From assembly GCF_000380505.1 (NCBI RefSeq), contig NZ_AQYH01000007.1, positions 186,001 through 250,000 on the forward strand: a stretch of DNA of 64,000 bases. The letters run 5' to 3'. Made by a program: the position numbers and the translations under genes. How positions within the stretch are numbered: position 1 is the first letter of the stretch; each line of letters opens with the position of its first letter. The DNA is from Kaistia granuli DSM 23481. GTDB taxonomy: Bacteria > Pseudomonadota > Alphaproteobacteria > Rhizobiales > Kaistiaceae. Positions 26,023 to 36,400 of the stretch are shown here, piece after piece. The notes below the pieces were generated by a model. That model did no database searches. It was not told the DNA's origin and saw only the letters and a list, made by a program, of their open reading frames with translations.

Positions 26023-26900
26023 CCGAGCCCGCGCCCTTTGTCGTCGTCTTCGGCAGCCTGCACTACGACATTATCGTCGACAGCCCGGCGCGCCCGCGAA
26101 AGGGCGAAACCATCGCGGGGCATTCATGGCAGCCGAAATGCGGCGGCAAGGGCGGCAACCAGGCGGTCGCCGCCGCTGGCGCCGGCGCGCGAAGCGCCAT
26201 GATCGGCGCGGTGGCGCAGGATGATTTCGGCCGCACCCTGCTGGGGAACCTGGCGGCCCGGGGCGTGGATCCTCGGTTCGTGCGGATTTCCCCGGGCACT
26301 TCGACCGGCATGAGCGTCGCCATCTGCGACAGCGACGGCGACTATGGCGCGGTGATCGTCTCGGGCGCCAACCTCTCGCTTTCCGAGCATGACGTCCTGA
26401 CGGCGTGCGAACTCTTTGCCCGGGGCAACATCCTCGTCCTGCAGAACGAGGTGCCGGATACGGCCAACGCCGCCGCCGCGGCGGCGATGAAGGCGGCGGG
26501 TGGTCTCGTCATCCTGAACGCGGCGCCGGCCCGGGTGCCCTCGGAAGGCCTGGCGTCCTGTGTCGATATCCTGGTCGTCAACGCCATCGAGGCGGAACTG
26601 CTGGCCGGCGTTCCGGTCGTCGAGAGCCTGAAGGGCGCACAGGCGGCGGCTCGCATCCTGGCGGGCAGCTATCCGACGGCCGTCGTCACTGTTGGCGACA
26701 AGGGAGTTGCCTCTGCCACCGTGCAAGGCGAGGCGATCGCTATCGAGGCAATCCCGGTCGAGCTGGTCAGCACCCATGGCGCCGGCGATGAGTTCATTGG
26801 CGTTCTGGCGGCATGCCTCCTGCGTGGCGACCACCTGGCGGAGGCGCTGGCACGGGCCAATCGCGCCGCCGCCGATCTGGTCAGCAGGCCCGCCGCCTGA
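26019..26900 (+). CDS. PfkB-family sugar kinase, ribokinase-like
   Basis: A 293-residue kinase. The N-terminal PfkB signature is GGKGGNQAVAAAGAGA (about residues 43-58). The C-terminal ATP/catalytic signature reads STHGAGDEFIGV near residue 248; the catalytic Asp of GAGD is present, while the usual leading DT is ST. It probably phosphorylates the sugar handled by the 24115 isomerase. Coupled by ATGA to the RpiR regulator. Confidence 0.92.
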   Translation: MTEPAPFVVVFGSLHYDIIVDSPARPRKGETIAGHSWQPKCGGKGGNQAVAAAGAGARSAMIGAVAQDDFGRTLLGNLAARGVDPRFVRISPGTSTGMSVAICDSDGDYGAVIVSGANLSLSEHDVLTACELFARGNILVLQNEVPDTANAAAAAAMKAAGGLVILNAAPARVPSEGLASCVDILVVNAIEAELLAGVPVVESLKGAQAAARILAGSYPTAVVTVGDKGVASATVQGEAIAIEAIPVELVSTHGAGDEFIGVLAACLLRGDHLAEALARANRAAADLVSRPAA

Positions 26901-26907
26901 GGCGGCG
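26891..26907. terminator. Short hairpin at convergent gene ends
   Basis: A 7-bp stem CGCCGCC / GGCGGCG whose loop is the TGA stop codon of the kinase; the FucU gene ends 20 bases on from the other side. Weak terminator candidate without a T run. Confidence 0.4.
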
Positions 26908-26927
26908 CGCTCCGCCGGGTCGTGGCG

Positions 26928-27362
26928 TCATGCGGCCGGGGGGACGATGCCCTTCTTCAGGATCAGATTGCCATATTGGCGGGTTTCGCCGGTCTGGATG
27001 ATGGCGTAGCCGGAATTGGCGCGCTCGTAGAAGGCGAAGCGCTCCAGCGAGTGCACCTTGTGCGTCGGCTCGTGCTTCCGGACGATCGCCTCGAACTCGT
27101 CGACGATCGGCTCGCGCCGGTCGGGATCGCCGACCACCTGCATCGAGATCGCCGCGACTTCGTCATACTGGTCGAGCGGCAGCAGCGACAGCACCGCCTC
27201 CAGCACCTGCGGCGCCGTCGCCGCGTCGATGCGGATCAGGTCCGGGCCGGCGCTGGAGGCCGGATAGTTGGCGTCGACGATGGTGATCTCGTCGCCGTGC
27301 CCCATGGCGCGCAGCGTCCACAGCAGGTCGGGGCTGAGGATGGGCGAAAGTCCCTTCAGCAT
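26928..27362 (-). CDS. fucU: RbsD/FucU-family sugar mutarotase
   Basis: A 144-residue protein of the RbsD/FucU family, the usual length. The conserved catalytic His is His22 in AMGHGDEI, followed by DANYPA, and the C-terminal YGNLILKKG closes the site as in FucU. It interconverts sugar anomers, probably of the substrate of the operon whose last gene it is (127 bases after the UxaA-type gene). Long enough for FucU rather than RbsD. Confidence 0.88.
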   Translation of the reverse strand: MLKGLSPILSPDLLWTLRAMGHGDEITIVDANYPASSAGPDLIRIDAATAPQVLEAVLSLLPLDQYDEVAAISMQVVGDPDRREPIVDEFEAIVRKHEPTHKVHSLERFAFYERANSGYAIIQTGETRQYGNLILKKGIVPPAA

Positions 27363-27488
27363 GTCTCTCTCCTTGAATGAATTCCGTCTCGCGCGGCGCA
27401 GTCGCGACGGGTCGCCCGGTCCGCCCAGACGATGCGGCGTTCTGGAACGGACCGGGCTCCCTTCAGCCCCCAGGGGCCAAGGGTGATG

Positions 27489-29042
27489 CTAGAACGTCGC
27501 GCCCAGCTGCCACGGCACGAATTCGTTGTCGCCATAGCCGAGCAGTTCGGACTTGCTCTTCTTGCCCGAGGCGACGGCGAGGATCTCGTCGAAGATCTCC
27601 TGGCCCTTGGCTTCAAGCGAGCCGCCGTCGAGCACGTCGCCGCCATTGATGTCCATGTCGTCGATCATCTTGGCGTAGATCTCGGAATTGGTGGCGATCT
27701 TGATCGACGGCGTCGGCTTGCAGCCATAGGCGGAGCCGCGGCCGGTGGTGAAGCAGAGGACGTTGGCGCCACCCGCCACCTGGCCGGTCGCCGAGACCGG
27801 GTCATAGCCGGGCGTGTCCATGAACACGAAGCCCTTCTCGGTCACCGGCTCGGCATAGCCATAGACGGCAGTGAGCGGTGAGGTGCCGCCCTTGGCAGCG
27901 GCGCCGAGCGACTTCTCGAGAATGGTGGTCAGCCCGCCCTGCTTGTTGCCGGGTGACGGATTGTTGTTCATTTCCATGAGGTTGCGTGTCGCGTAGTCTT
28001 CCCACCAATGGATGATGTCGACCAGCTTCTGCCCAACCTCGGGCGTCACGGCGCGGCGGGTGAGCAGATGCTCGGCGCCGTAGATCTCGGGGGTCTCGGA
28101 GAGAATGGCGGTGCCGCCATTGCGGACGAGGATGTCGGCGGCGACGCCGAGCGACGGATTGGCGGTGATGCCGGAATAGCCGTCGGAGCCGCCGCATTGC
28201 AGCGCCAGCATCAGTTCGCTTGCCGGCACGGTCTCGCGTTTCACCGCGTTGACGATCGGCAGCATCGCCCTGACCGCCTCGACGCCGGCGTCGACCGTCT
28301 TGCGCGTGCCGCCGACCTCCTGGATCGTCATCGTCCGGAAGGTCTCGCTCTCCTCGATCCGGTACGCATCCTTGAAGCGCGGGATCTGGAAACCCTCGCA
28401 GCCAAGGCCGACCATGACCACGCCGCCCATGTTCGGGTTGGTCGCATAGCCCCAGGTGGTGCGCTTCAGCGTGTCGAAGATGACGCCGCGATAGTCGATG
28501 ACGCAGCCATTCGCCTGCTTCAGCGCGACGATGCCGTCGATGTTCGGATAGTCGTTCAGGATGCCCGAGCGCTCGATCTCGGTGGCGATGAAGCCGGCGA
28601 CCGTCGTCGAGCAGTTCACCGAGGTGAGGATTCCGACATAGTTGCGGGTGCCGACCTTGCCGTTGGCGCGACGGTAGCCCTGGAACGTCGCCTGGAATTC
28701 GGGCGACACATATTCGGTAGGCACCACGCCCTGGCCGAAGGCATAGTCGCGCGCGAAGGCGCCGTGTTCCTCGCCGATACCGCAATTGTGCTCGTGCACC
28801 CAGTCGCCGGCGGCGATGTCACTCTTGGCGAAGCCGATGATCTGGCCGAATTTCACCACCGGTTCGTCGGCGGCGATCGGACGGAGCGCGAATTTGTGGC
28901 CGCGTGGCACGCGGCGGATGATCTGGACACCTTGCGCCGTGGTGACGCCGACATCGAGATTGCCCAGCGCCACGGCGATGTTGTCCTGGCCATGGAGGAC
29001 AAGCGTCCGCGGCTGGGCAGGAAGGGGGGCGGCGTCGTTCAT
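27489..29042 (-). CDS. UxaA/GarD-family sugar-acid dehydratase
   Basis: A 517-residue full-length altronate/galactarate-dehydratase-family enzyme: an N-terminal SAF domain (about 15-100) and a large UxaA domain with VGTRNYVGI, CSTTVAGF, GCEGFQIP and CGGSDGYSGITANPSLG. Cysteines in these stretches and the His in the SAF domain (VHEHNCGIGEEHG) are candidate iron ligands. Such enzymes dehydrate sugar acids such as altronate, galactarate, L-fuconate or L-arabinonate. ATG 29042 is preceded by GAGGGA; upstream extension to 29099 lacks a ribosome site. In this operon it would act after a dehydrogenase (33667) makes the acid. Confidence 0.92.
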   Translation of the reverse strand: MNDAAPLPAQPRTLVLHGQDNIAVALGNLDVGVTTAQGVQIIRRVPRGHKFALRPIAADEPVVKFGQIIGFAKSDIAAGDWVHEHNCGIGEEHGAFARDYAFGQGVVPTEYVSPEFQATFQGYRRANGKVGTRNYVGILTSVNCSTTVAGFIATEIERSGILNDYPNIDGIVALKQANGCVIDYRGVIFDTLKRTTWGYATNPNMGGVVMVGLGCEGFQIPRFKDAYRIEESETFRTMTIQEVGGTRKTVDAGVEAVRAMLPIVNAVKRETVPASELMLALQCGGSDGYSGITANPSLGVAADILVRNGGTAILSETPEIYGAEHLLTRRAVTPEVGQKLVDIIHWWEDYATRNLMEMNNNPSPGNKQGGLTTILEKSLGAAAKGGTSPLTAVYGYAEPVTEKGFVFMDTPGYDPVSATGQVAGGANVLCFTTGRGSAYGCKPTPSIKIATNSEIYAKMIDDMDINGGDVLDGGSLEAKGQEIFDEILAVASGKKSKSELLGYGDNEFVPWQLGATF

Positions 29043-29088
29043 GTAAATTCCCTCGCGGCGCGTCGATGGCCGCTCTTCAATGTCAGCA

Positions 29089-29937
29089 TCAGGCGGCACG
29101 CCAGCCGTCGCGGATCAGCGTGTAGCCGTCGCTGTAGACTTCGGTCGCGGTGGGGAAGAGATCGCGCCAGACGCGCGTCGCCGCCGCGAGCAACGGCATC
29201 GAACGGCCGAACGCCTCGATGGTGATCCAGCCATCATAGTCGACCGCCTTCAGCGCCTTGAAAGTGGCGGCGAAATCGACATGGCCCTTGCCCGGCGTGC
29301 CGCGGTCGTTCTCCGAGACATGCACATGCGCCAGATGCGGCGCGATGGCGGCGACGGCGGCGATCGGATCCTTCTCCTCGATATTGGCGTGGAAGGTATC
29401 GTACATGCCGGCGACGTTCGGATGATCGACATCCGCCAGATAGCCGGCGAGATCGCGCATCGTGTTGACGAAATAGCATTCGAAACGGTTGACCGCCTCC
29501 AGCACCAGCGTGATGCCGCGCGCCTTCGCCATGTCACCCGCGTCCCGATGGAAGGCGATGCCGCGCGCCCGCTCGTCGGCCGTCGGCGCGTCGCCGGAGA
29601 AATGGCCGAGCGTCGAATGCAGGGGGCCGCCGACCACCTTCGCGCCGAGCGCGGCCGAGCAGTCGAGGATCCATTGCATATGGCGGCGCCCCGCCTCCTG
29701 CTGGCTCGCCTCGGCGCCGATCGGGTTCATCTCGGTGCCGGGGAACAGCGCGATCACGGTGCGGTCCAAGCCGAGGCGGTCGAGCTCGCGACCGAGTTCG
29801 GCATAGTGCTCTGGCGTGCCCTCGAAGATCGGGATCTCGACGCCGTCATAGCCGCAGCGTTTCAGATCCTCGAGGATCGGCCAGTGCCGAGGCTCGACAT
29901 GGGCCGTCCAGAGCAGGAGGTTGAAGCCGATCTTCAT
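29089..29937 (-). CDS. Ketose 3-epimerase-like TIM-barrel protein (tagatose/psicose 3-epimerase family)
   Basis: A 282-residue protein. LVLEAVNRFECYFVNT (about residues 140-155) matches the E-x-x-N-R-F-E signature of D-tagatose/D-psicose 3-epimerases; other metal ligands are Asp and His in MYDTFHANIEE, His in HVHVSEN and Glu in ITIEAFG. It would epimerise a ketose at C3 with Mn or Mg. ATG 29937 opens directly with KIGFNLLLWTAHV, as in relatives; the longer frame to 30195 runs into the binding-protein gene. It lies 170 bases after that gene with a repeat between. Confidence 0.88.
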   Translation of the reverse strand: MKIGFNLLLWTAHVEPRHWPILEDLKRCGYDGVEIPIFEGTPEHYAELGRELDRLGLDRTVIALFPGTEMNPIGAEASQQEAGRRHMQWILDCSAALGAKVVGGPLHSTLGHFSGDAPTADERARGIAFHRDAGDMAKARGITLVLEAVNRFECYFVNTMRDLAGYLADVDHPNVAGMYDTFHANIEEKDPIAAVAAIAPHLAHVHVSENDRGTPGKGHVDFAATFKALKAVDYDGWITIEAFGRSMPLLAAATRVWRDLFPTATEVYSDGYTLIRDGWRAA

Positions 29938-29954
29938 GGCGGTCGTCTCTTCCA

Positions 29955-30000
29955 GAGCGTTTTCGAGCGAAGTGGAACCGGTTCGCGTGAAGAAATCGCG
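29955..30000. repeat. Mosaic intergenic repeat, copy 1
   Basis: The stretch AGAGCGTTTTCGAGCGAAG followed by GGTTCGCGTGAAGAAATCGCG, containing the palindrome GAACCGGTTC. A second, inverted, diverged copy is at 56016-56056. Both lie just downstream of a sugar-binding-protein gene. I recall similar elements between genes in Rhizobiales genomes. Confidence 0.6.
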
Positions 30001-30107
30001 ACCCAACAAAAGGCTCGCCGTCGCTGGGCAAGCCATGCGGGCCGGGCACGAAGTCCGGCGCCGCTGGAATGAGGCCGGCGAACCCCATGGTCCGCCGGCC
30101 CGAGGCA

Positions 30108-31118
30108 TCAGTTCGCCGGCGGAACCGGCGGGGCCGCACCCTGCGGCAGCGGCTCTTCCAGCCACTTCGCGACCATCTCGGGCTGGGCATCCCACGGAAT
30201 CGCGTCGCCGAGATTGTCCTTGGTGATCAGCTGGGTCGGCGCGTAGTAGAACTGGCCGGGTTTGACCGATCCGTCGATGACGCCGAGCAGCAGGCGCAGC
30301 GCATGGACCGAGGCGATCGACGGCGGGTTGCTGCCGGTCAGGGTCATCTGGCCTTTCTCGATCAGCTCGACGCCATAGGGCGCGCCGTTGTTGCCGCCGA
30401 TCAGGATTTCGCCGGACTTGCCGGCCCGATCGATGGCGATGGCGACGCCGACGGCCATGTCGTCATTGGCGGCGTAGATCGCCTTGACGTTCGGATGCGC
30501 CGTGAGGATCTGCGAGGCGGCGTCCATGGCCTTCTGGCGATCCCAGTCGGCTGCGAGGTCCGCCACGGAGACGGCCTTGGAGCCGGACTTCACCATGCCG
30601 TTCTTGAACGACTGGGCGAAGGCTTCCGCGTCGCCGCGGCCGAGCTTGCCGGTGATAGTGGCGTATTCGCCTTCCGGCAGCAGCTTGCCGATTGCCTCGC
30701 CGACGGGCTGGCCGAAATTGAAGAGGTCGATCTGCATGATGCCGGCCGAATCCGGCAGGATCGACTCGTCATAGCCGTACTGGAAGAAGATCGGCACGCC
30801 GGCCTTCTTGGCCTGCGCGATGGCGGCCTTCTCCGACGACAGCGACACGGCGTAGATCAGGATGCCGTCGACGCCCTTGGTGATCGCGTCCTGGACGTTG
30901 GCGAGTTCCTGGGTCGGATCATTGTTGGCGGAATAGGTGATCAGCTTGACGCCGAGCTTGTCGGCGGCGGCCTGCGCCGCGTTCATGCCGAACTGGTAGT
31001 AGGGATCCGGACCGCCGCGCATGAAGGCGATGGTCTTCTCCGCGGCCTGGGCCAGGCCAGGCGCCACAAGCGCCGTTCCGAGCGCCAGAAGCGCCAGGGC
31101 TCTCCTCGTGATCATCAT
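30108..31118 (-). CDS. Sugar ABC importer periplasmic binding protein, RbsB type
   Basis: A 336-residue periplasmic binding protein (Peripla_BP_4). Sec signal peptide: ITRRALALLALGTALVAPGLAQA, cleavage at about residue 25. The body has two alternating lobes with AANDDMAVGVAIAIDRAG near residue 220. A proline-rich tail (LPQGAAPPVPPAN) ends it. Start at ATG 31118 (tandem ATG at 31115) after GGAGGAG. It supplies the permease and ATPase encoded before it in the operon. Confidence 0.94.
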   Translation of the reverse strand: MMITRRALALLALGTALVAPGLAQAAEKTIAFMRGGPDPYYQFGMNAAQAAADKLGVKLITYSANNDPTQELANVQDAITKGVDGILIYAVSLSSEKAAIAQAKKAGVPIFFQYGYDESILPDSAGIMQIDLFNFGQPVGEAIGKLLPEGEYATITGKLGRGDAEAFAQSFKNGMVKSGSKAVSVADLAADWDRQKAMDAASQILTAHPNVKAIYAANDDMAVGVAIAIDRAGKSGEILIGGNNGAPYGVELIEKGQMTLTGSNPPSIASVHALRLLLGVIDGSVKPGQFYYAPTQLITKDNLGDAIPWDAQPEMVAKWLEEPLPQGAAPPVPPAN

Positions 31119-31161
31119 TGCTCGTCTCCTCCGTTGCAATGTCTTTGAAGCGGCGTGCCGA

Positions 31162-32133
31162 TTAGGCTTTTTTCTGCAGCAGGACCGCCGCCGTTATGAT
31201 CAATCCCAGGACGGCGCTCTGGAAGTTCGCGCCCACCCCGAGAAGGTTCATGCTGTTGCTCACCAAGCCCAGCAGCAGGACGCCGCCGAGCGTTCCGAGC
31301 ACCGTGCCGCGCCCACCTATCAGCGGCGTGCCGCCGATGACGACGGCCGCGATGGCCCGGAGCTCGTAGCCGGTGCCCATGCTGGGCAGGCCCGAGTCGA
31401 GAATGCCGGTGAGGATGACGCCGGCGACTCCGACGAAGAGTCCGCTCAGCGCATAGAGTGCGATCTTGATGCGCCGGACCGGGATGCCGGAAAGCCGCGC
31501 CGCTTCCTCGTTGCCGCCGATGGCGAAGGCATAGCGGCCGAGCGTGGTGAAGCGCAGGATCACGAACATCGCCAGGATCGACGCGAACATGGCGTACACC
31601 GGCCAGGGCACACCGAGGAAATCGCCCAGGCCAAACACGTTGAAGAGGGCGCCGGTGCCGTTGATCGGGCTGCCGCCGGACATCAGGATCGCGACGCCTT
31701 GCAGGAAGGTCATCGTGCCGAGCGTGATGATGAACGGCGTCGCGCGGTTGGTGGCGACCAGCATGCCGTTGATGGCGCCGACGACCACGCCGGCAGCGAC
31801 GCCGGCCAGGATGCCGAGCGTCACCGAGCCTGTCGACATGATGGTGAGCGCGGTGGCGAGGCCGGCGACCGAAAGCGCTGCGCCGACCGAAAGATCGAGG
31901 CCGCCGGCGATCAGCAGGATTGTCTGGCCGGAGGCGACGATGCCGAGCGCCGAAACCTGGAACAGGATGTTCATCAGGTTGTTGACCGACAGGAAGCGCG
32001 GATTGCCGATGGCAGTGACCACCACGATCAGCAACAGCACGATCAGCAGTGTGTAGCGGCCGATGTCGAGCGACCGGAAGCCACCGGGTTTGCGGCTTGT
32101 CGACGAGGCGACAGAGGCGGCGGGAGAGGACAT
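31162..32133 (-). CDS. Sugar ABC importer permease, RbsC type
   Basis: A 323-residue permease with GQTILLIAGGLDLSVGAALSVAG near residue 70 and GGTPLIGGRGTVLGTLGG near residue 270, both typical of RbsC. Its start overlaps the ATPase stop by one base (TGATG), so the two are coupled. Only one permease is present in this system, implying a homodimeric channel. Confidence 0.94.
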   Translation of the reverse strand: MSSPAASVASSTSRKPGGFRSLDIGRYTLLIVLLLIVVVTAIGNPRFLSVNNLMNILFQVSALGIVASGQTILLIAGGLDLSVGAALSVAGLATALTIMSTGSVTLGILAGVAAGVVVGAINGMLVATNRATPFIITLGTMTFLQGVAILMSGGSPINGTGALFNVFGLGDFLGVPWPVYAMFASILAMFVILRFTTLGRYAFAIGGNEEAARLSGIPVRRIKIALYALSGLFVGVAGVILTGILDSGLPSMGTGYELRAIAAVVIGGTPLIGGRGTVLGTLGGVLLLGLVSNSMNLLGVGANFQSAVLGLIITAAVLLQKKA

Positions 32134-33653
32134 CAGTTCAGGCTCCGGGTGCTTTGGGTCTGGATGGCCGCCAGCAACTGCTGGGGATCGAGGCCTTCGG
32201 GAGACAGCGTCTGCTCGATGCGTCCGCCGCGCAGGACGAGGATGCGGTCTGCGAGGGCGATCAGTTCCTCGAGGTCGGTCGAGACAAAGACGACAGTCGC
32301 GCCCTTGGCCGCGAGGCTGCGCAAATGGTCATGGATCTGCCGCTGCGATTCGACGTCGACGCCCTGGGTAGGCTCCTCCAGCACGAAGAGCTCGCCATCG
32401 GCGAAGATCGCGCGTCCGAGCAGCGCCTTGCGCTGGTTGCCACCGCTCAGGAACCGGACTTCGCGGCTCGGCGCGCGCGGATTGAGATCGAGCCGTTCCG
32501 ACATCTCCGTCGCGACGCCGGTCTCCTTCGGCAGGTTGAGCCAGCCCAGCTTGGCCAGCGATTTGAGCGCTGCCAGCGAGATGTTCTTGGCGATCGACAG
32601 GCTCATCACCAGGCCGCGGCCGCGCATGTCCTCCGGAATGAAGAGCACGCCGCGGGCGATCGCCTCGCGCACGGCGCGCGGCGCATAAGGTTTGCCACCC
32701 AGCGTCATCGCGCCGGAGAGATTCCTGTGATCGAGCCCGCCGATGACGGCGGCGAGCGCATTGGCGCCACCGCCGATCAGCCCGGTCAGGCCGACGATCT
32801 CGCCCTTGCCGACGGTCAGCGACACGTCGGCGAGGCCGTCTTCGCTCGATACGGCGTCCACCACCAGATAGGGATCGGTCCTGGCCGCGACGCTCCGATG
32901 CGTCTCGACGGCGTCGAGGGTGCGGCCGACGATCATCGAGATCAGGCCGTCCTTGTCGGCGCTCCGGCCCTCCACGACGGCGACCTTGCGGCCGTTCCGC
33001 AGTACGGTGATGCGGTCGGAGATCTCCAGCACCTCGTCGAGGTGATGCGACACATAGACGATCGCCATGCCCTGTTTAGCGAGGTCACGGATCAGGTTGA
33101 ACAGAAACTCCGCCTGCGCCTTGTTGAGGGCGGCGGTTGGCTCGTCGAGCAGCAGCACGTGCGCCTTCTCGCGCACGGCCTTGGCGATCGCCACCTGCTG
33201 GCGATCGGCGATGTCGAAATCGCCGAGGCGCTTGTCGACCGGCAGGTCGAGGCCGAGCCGGGCGAGCAACTCGGCCGCCTGCCGCGACATCGCCTTCTCG
33301 TCGATGATGCCGAGCGCCTTGCGGGGCTCGGCGCCGAGAAAGATGTTCGCCGCGACGGTCAGGTCCAGGTGCAGCTCGGGGTTCTGGTAGACGATGGCGA
33401 TGCCGGCCGCGCGACCCTCGGCCGGATTCAGCGCCTTGAACGCCTTGCCGCCGACGATGATCTGGCCGCTGTCGGGCGGCTGGGCGCCCGACAGGATCTT
33501 CATGAAGGTGGACTTGCCGGCGCCGTTCTTGCCGACCAGCCCGTGCACCTCGCCGCGAGCGACTTCGAAGTCGATATCGTCCAGCGCCCGCTGACCGAGA
33601 AAGCTCTTGGTCACGGACTGTACCTGGATCGCGAGGGGTGTTGCGGAGTTCAT
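32133..33653 (-). CDS. Sugar ABC importer ATPase, RbsA type
   Basis: A 506-residue double ATPase. First half: Walker A GKNGAGKST, Walker B LLLDEPTAAL. Second half: degenerate Walker A (LTGLIGGGANALAAV), signature LSGGNQRK and Walker B FVLEEPTQGVD, in which the Asp-Glu pair is Glu-Glu. The second-half Walker A change is normal for the family; the Glu-Glu is not common. ATG 33653 lies 13 bases after the upstream dehydrogenase gene. Confidence 0.93.
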   Translation of the reverse strand: MNSATPLAIQVQSVTKSFLGQRALDDIDFEVARGEVHGLVGKNGAGKSTFMKILSGAQPPDSGQIIVGGKAFKALNPAEGRAAGIAIVYQNPELHLDLTVAANIFLGAEPRKALGIIDEKAMSRQAAELLARLGLDLPVDKRLGDFDIADRQQVAIAKAVREKAHVLLLDEPTAALNKAQAEFLFNLIRDLAKQGMAIVYVSHHLDEVLEISDRITVLRNGRKVAVVEGRSADKDGLISMIVGRTLDAVETHRSVAARTDPYLVVDAVSSEDGLADVSLTVGKGEIVGLTGLIGGGANALAAVIGGLDHRNLSGAMTLGGKPYAPRAVREAIARGVLFIPEDMRGRGLVMSLSIAKNISLAALKSLAKLGWLNLPKETGVATEMSERLDLNPRAPSREVRFLSGGNQRKALLGRAIFADGELFVLEEPTQGVDVESQRQIHDHLRSLAAKGATVVFVSTDLEELIALADRILVLRGGRIEQTLSPEGLDPQQLLAAIQTQSTRSLN

Positions 33654-33666
33654 GCCGTGACGCCGC

Positions 33667-34809
<1,143 letters not shown>

Positions 34810-34831
34810 TTTCGAAGGATCTCCGGAACCG

Positions 34832-35884
34832 TTATTCGCGCCAGCCATGGGCGTCGCGCACCTTGATCATCGCGCCCAGAACGTCATTCCAGGTCTGCTG
34901 CGCCGTCATCACCGAATTCGGGAACATGCAGCCGTCCCAGGCGATGTGGCGCATCTTGCGGGTGGGGTTGCCGCTGTCGTCGCGCAGCCAGTAGCCGGCA
35001 TGCTTGGTGACATCGAGCTTGCCGTTCGGGTCGTTGACCTGAACATGGCGGCCGGTCTTCTCGTGGTCGCCGGAACCGAAGACGGTGCCGTCGTTCTGGG
35101 CGACGTGGAAGTCGTAGGTCCAGGGGCGGAGCGCGTCGGCGACCTTCTTGTAGGCCGCGTCGAGGACGGAGCGGTCCTGCCAGTCATAGCCTTCGGGCAG
35201 CAGGCGATCCTTCTCGGCGTTGTAGCCGAGCGTGAACAGCATCGAATGCGCCATGTCGGCCTGGTAGCCGACGACGCCGGGCATGCCGACCTCTTCGAGC
35301 AGGCGGACATTCTCGCGCCAGGACTGCATGCCGCCCCAGCAGATCTCGCCCTCAGCGACGAGGAACTCGCCATGGTCCTGAGCCGCCTTGCCGGCCTCGC
35401 GGAAGGTCTCGGCGATGATCTTGGTGTTGCCGGCCGGGTCCTTGTCCCAGTCGCCGACGCCGGTCGAGGAATCGATGCGGATGCCGCCGGTCGGACGAAT
35501 GCCAAGCGCGCGCATCTGCTCGCCGATCGCCGCTGCCTTGCGCACCTGCGAGACGAAGCGCTTGCGCTCGTCGGCCGAGCCCATGGCCGAGCCGCCGCCG
35601 GCGCCGGCCCAGATCGGCGCCACGAACGAGCCGACCTTGAGGCCGTAGCTCGCAATGTGGTCGACCATGCGCTTGACCTGGTCCTTGTCGCTGTCGATCG
35701 ACAGGTGCGGATCGGCGAGCCAGAGGTCGATGCCGTCGAACTTCTGCCCGTCGACCTCGGCCTTGGCGGTCAGATCCAACAGGGTGTCGAGCGCAATGAT
35801 GGGCTCGCCACCTTCGCCGCCCTTGCCGACGACGCCCGGCCATGCCGCGTTGTGCAGCTTCGGAAAGTTGTTTGGATCCGCCAC
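34832..35884 (-). CDS. Xylose-isomerase-like TIM-barrel protein
   Basis: A 350-residue TIM-barrel protein and first gene of the operon. I place the start at GTG 35884 because GGGAGGAAG lies eight bases upstream and the protein then begins [16 protein letters not shown]; the frame is open to 36109, but that would cover the operator region. Candidate metal ligands: Glu in [11 protein letters not shown], Asp and His in YQADMAHSM, His in FHVAQND and Asp in AWDGCMFP. It commonly travels with Gfo/Idh/MocA dehydrogenases and may isomerise or hydrate a keto-sugar; function not established. Confidence 0.85.
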   Translation of the reverse strand: MADPNNFPKLHNAAWPGVVGKGGEGGEPIIALDTLLDLTAKAEVDGQKFDGIDLWLADPHLSIDSDKDQVKRMVDHIASYGLKVGSFVAPIWAGAGGGSAMGSADERKRFVSQVRKAAAIGEQMRALGIRPTGGIRIDSSTGVGDWDKDPAGNTKIIAETFREAGKAAQDHGEFLVAEGEICWGGMQSWRENVRLLEEVGMPGVVGYQADMAHSMLFTLGYNAEKDRLLPEGYDWQDRSVLDAAYKKVADALRPWTYDFHVAQNDGTVFGSGDHEKTGRHVQVNDPNGKLDVTKHAGYWLRDDSGNPTRKMRHIAWDGCMFPNSVMTAQQTWNDVLGAMIKVRDAHGWRE

Positions 35885-36085
35885 TTGGTCTTCCTCCCTA
35901 TCGGACCCGCCTTCTGCGCGGCAAAGGTCCTTTCTGCATGCGGGGGAAGCTGCAGGGTCGCATGCGGGCGCACTTCTCCGCCGGCAGTCCAGCAGGACTC
36001 CGTTCCGGTTGCACCGCGTTGCGAAAACGCCTCCCCCATGCGCTCCGACCGTTTCCTCGGTCGACCGGAACGCAACGGCACTGTC

Positions 36086-36097
36086 TGTTATATTAGT
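36086..36097. promoter_or_regulatory. Operator candidate, left copy
   Basis: TGTTATATTAGT, the exact reverse complement of 36284-36295, about 200 bases upstream of the minus-strand operon. Confidence 0.55.
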
Positions 36098-36283
36098 GTA
36101 ACGTGTCAAGCGGCCTTCAACGCTAAGTTGGGCCGGCAGAGACGGATTTATTTTATGACTGTTGCGGTAGGGTTTTATTGGTCATATTATTGATAACGAA
36201 CGGTTTATCGGAGTTTTGGCGGAATGGCGCGGATCGCTGTTCCACATGCAGGGAGGCAGCTCGGCTTGCGGCGATGCACGATA

Positions 36284-36295
36284 CTAATATAACAG
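36284..36295. promoter_or_regulatory. Operator candidate, right copy
   Basis: ACTAATATAACA, the inverse of 36086-36097, about 105 bases upstream of the GntR start. The pair would allow looping or separate control of the two divergent promoters. Confidence 0.55.
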
Positions 36296-36400
36296 TGGCA
36301 CGGAACGACGCGGTCGCGGGCGTCCGCAACGCCATCCTGACCGGGTGGAACCGACTCAGGCGAGGCGGCTCGGGCAATTCTTTTGGGAGGGTTTGAACGG

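Larger units (their letters stand above)
35885..36400. promoter_or_regulatory. Divergent control region: sugar operon / GntR regulator
   Basis: A 516-base AT-richer gap. A perfect 12-bp inverted pair, TGTTATATTAGT (36086-36097) and ACTAATATAACA (36284-36295), flanks the AT-rich middle. Another dyad, GATAA-N8-TTATC, is at 36192-36209. These are good operator candidates for the GntR-type regulator. No gene is seen. Confidence 0.6.

Noticed and set aside
29955-30000. Mobile-element end or attachment site
   Set aside because: No transposase, no target duplication and no flanking inverted ends; better seen as an intergenic mosaic repeat.
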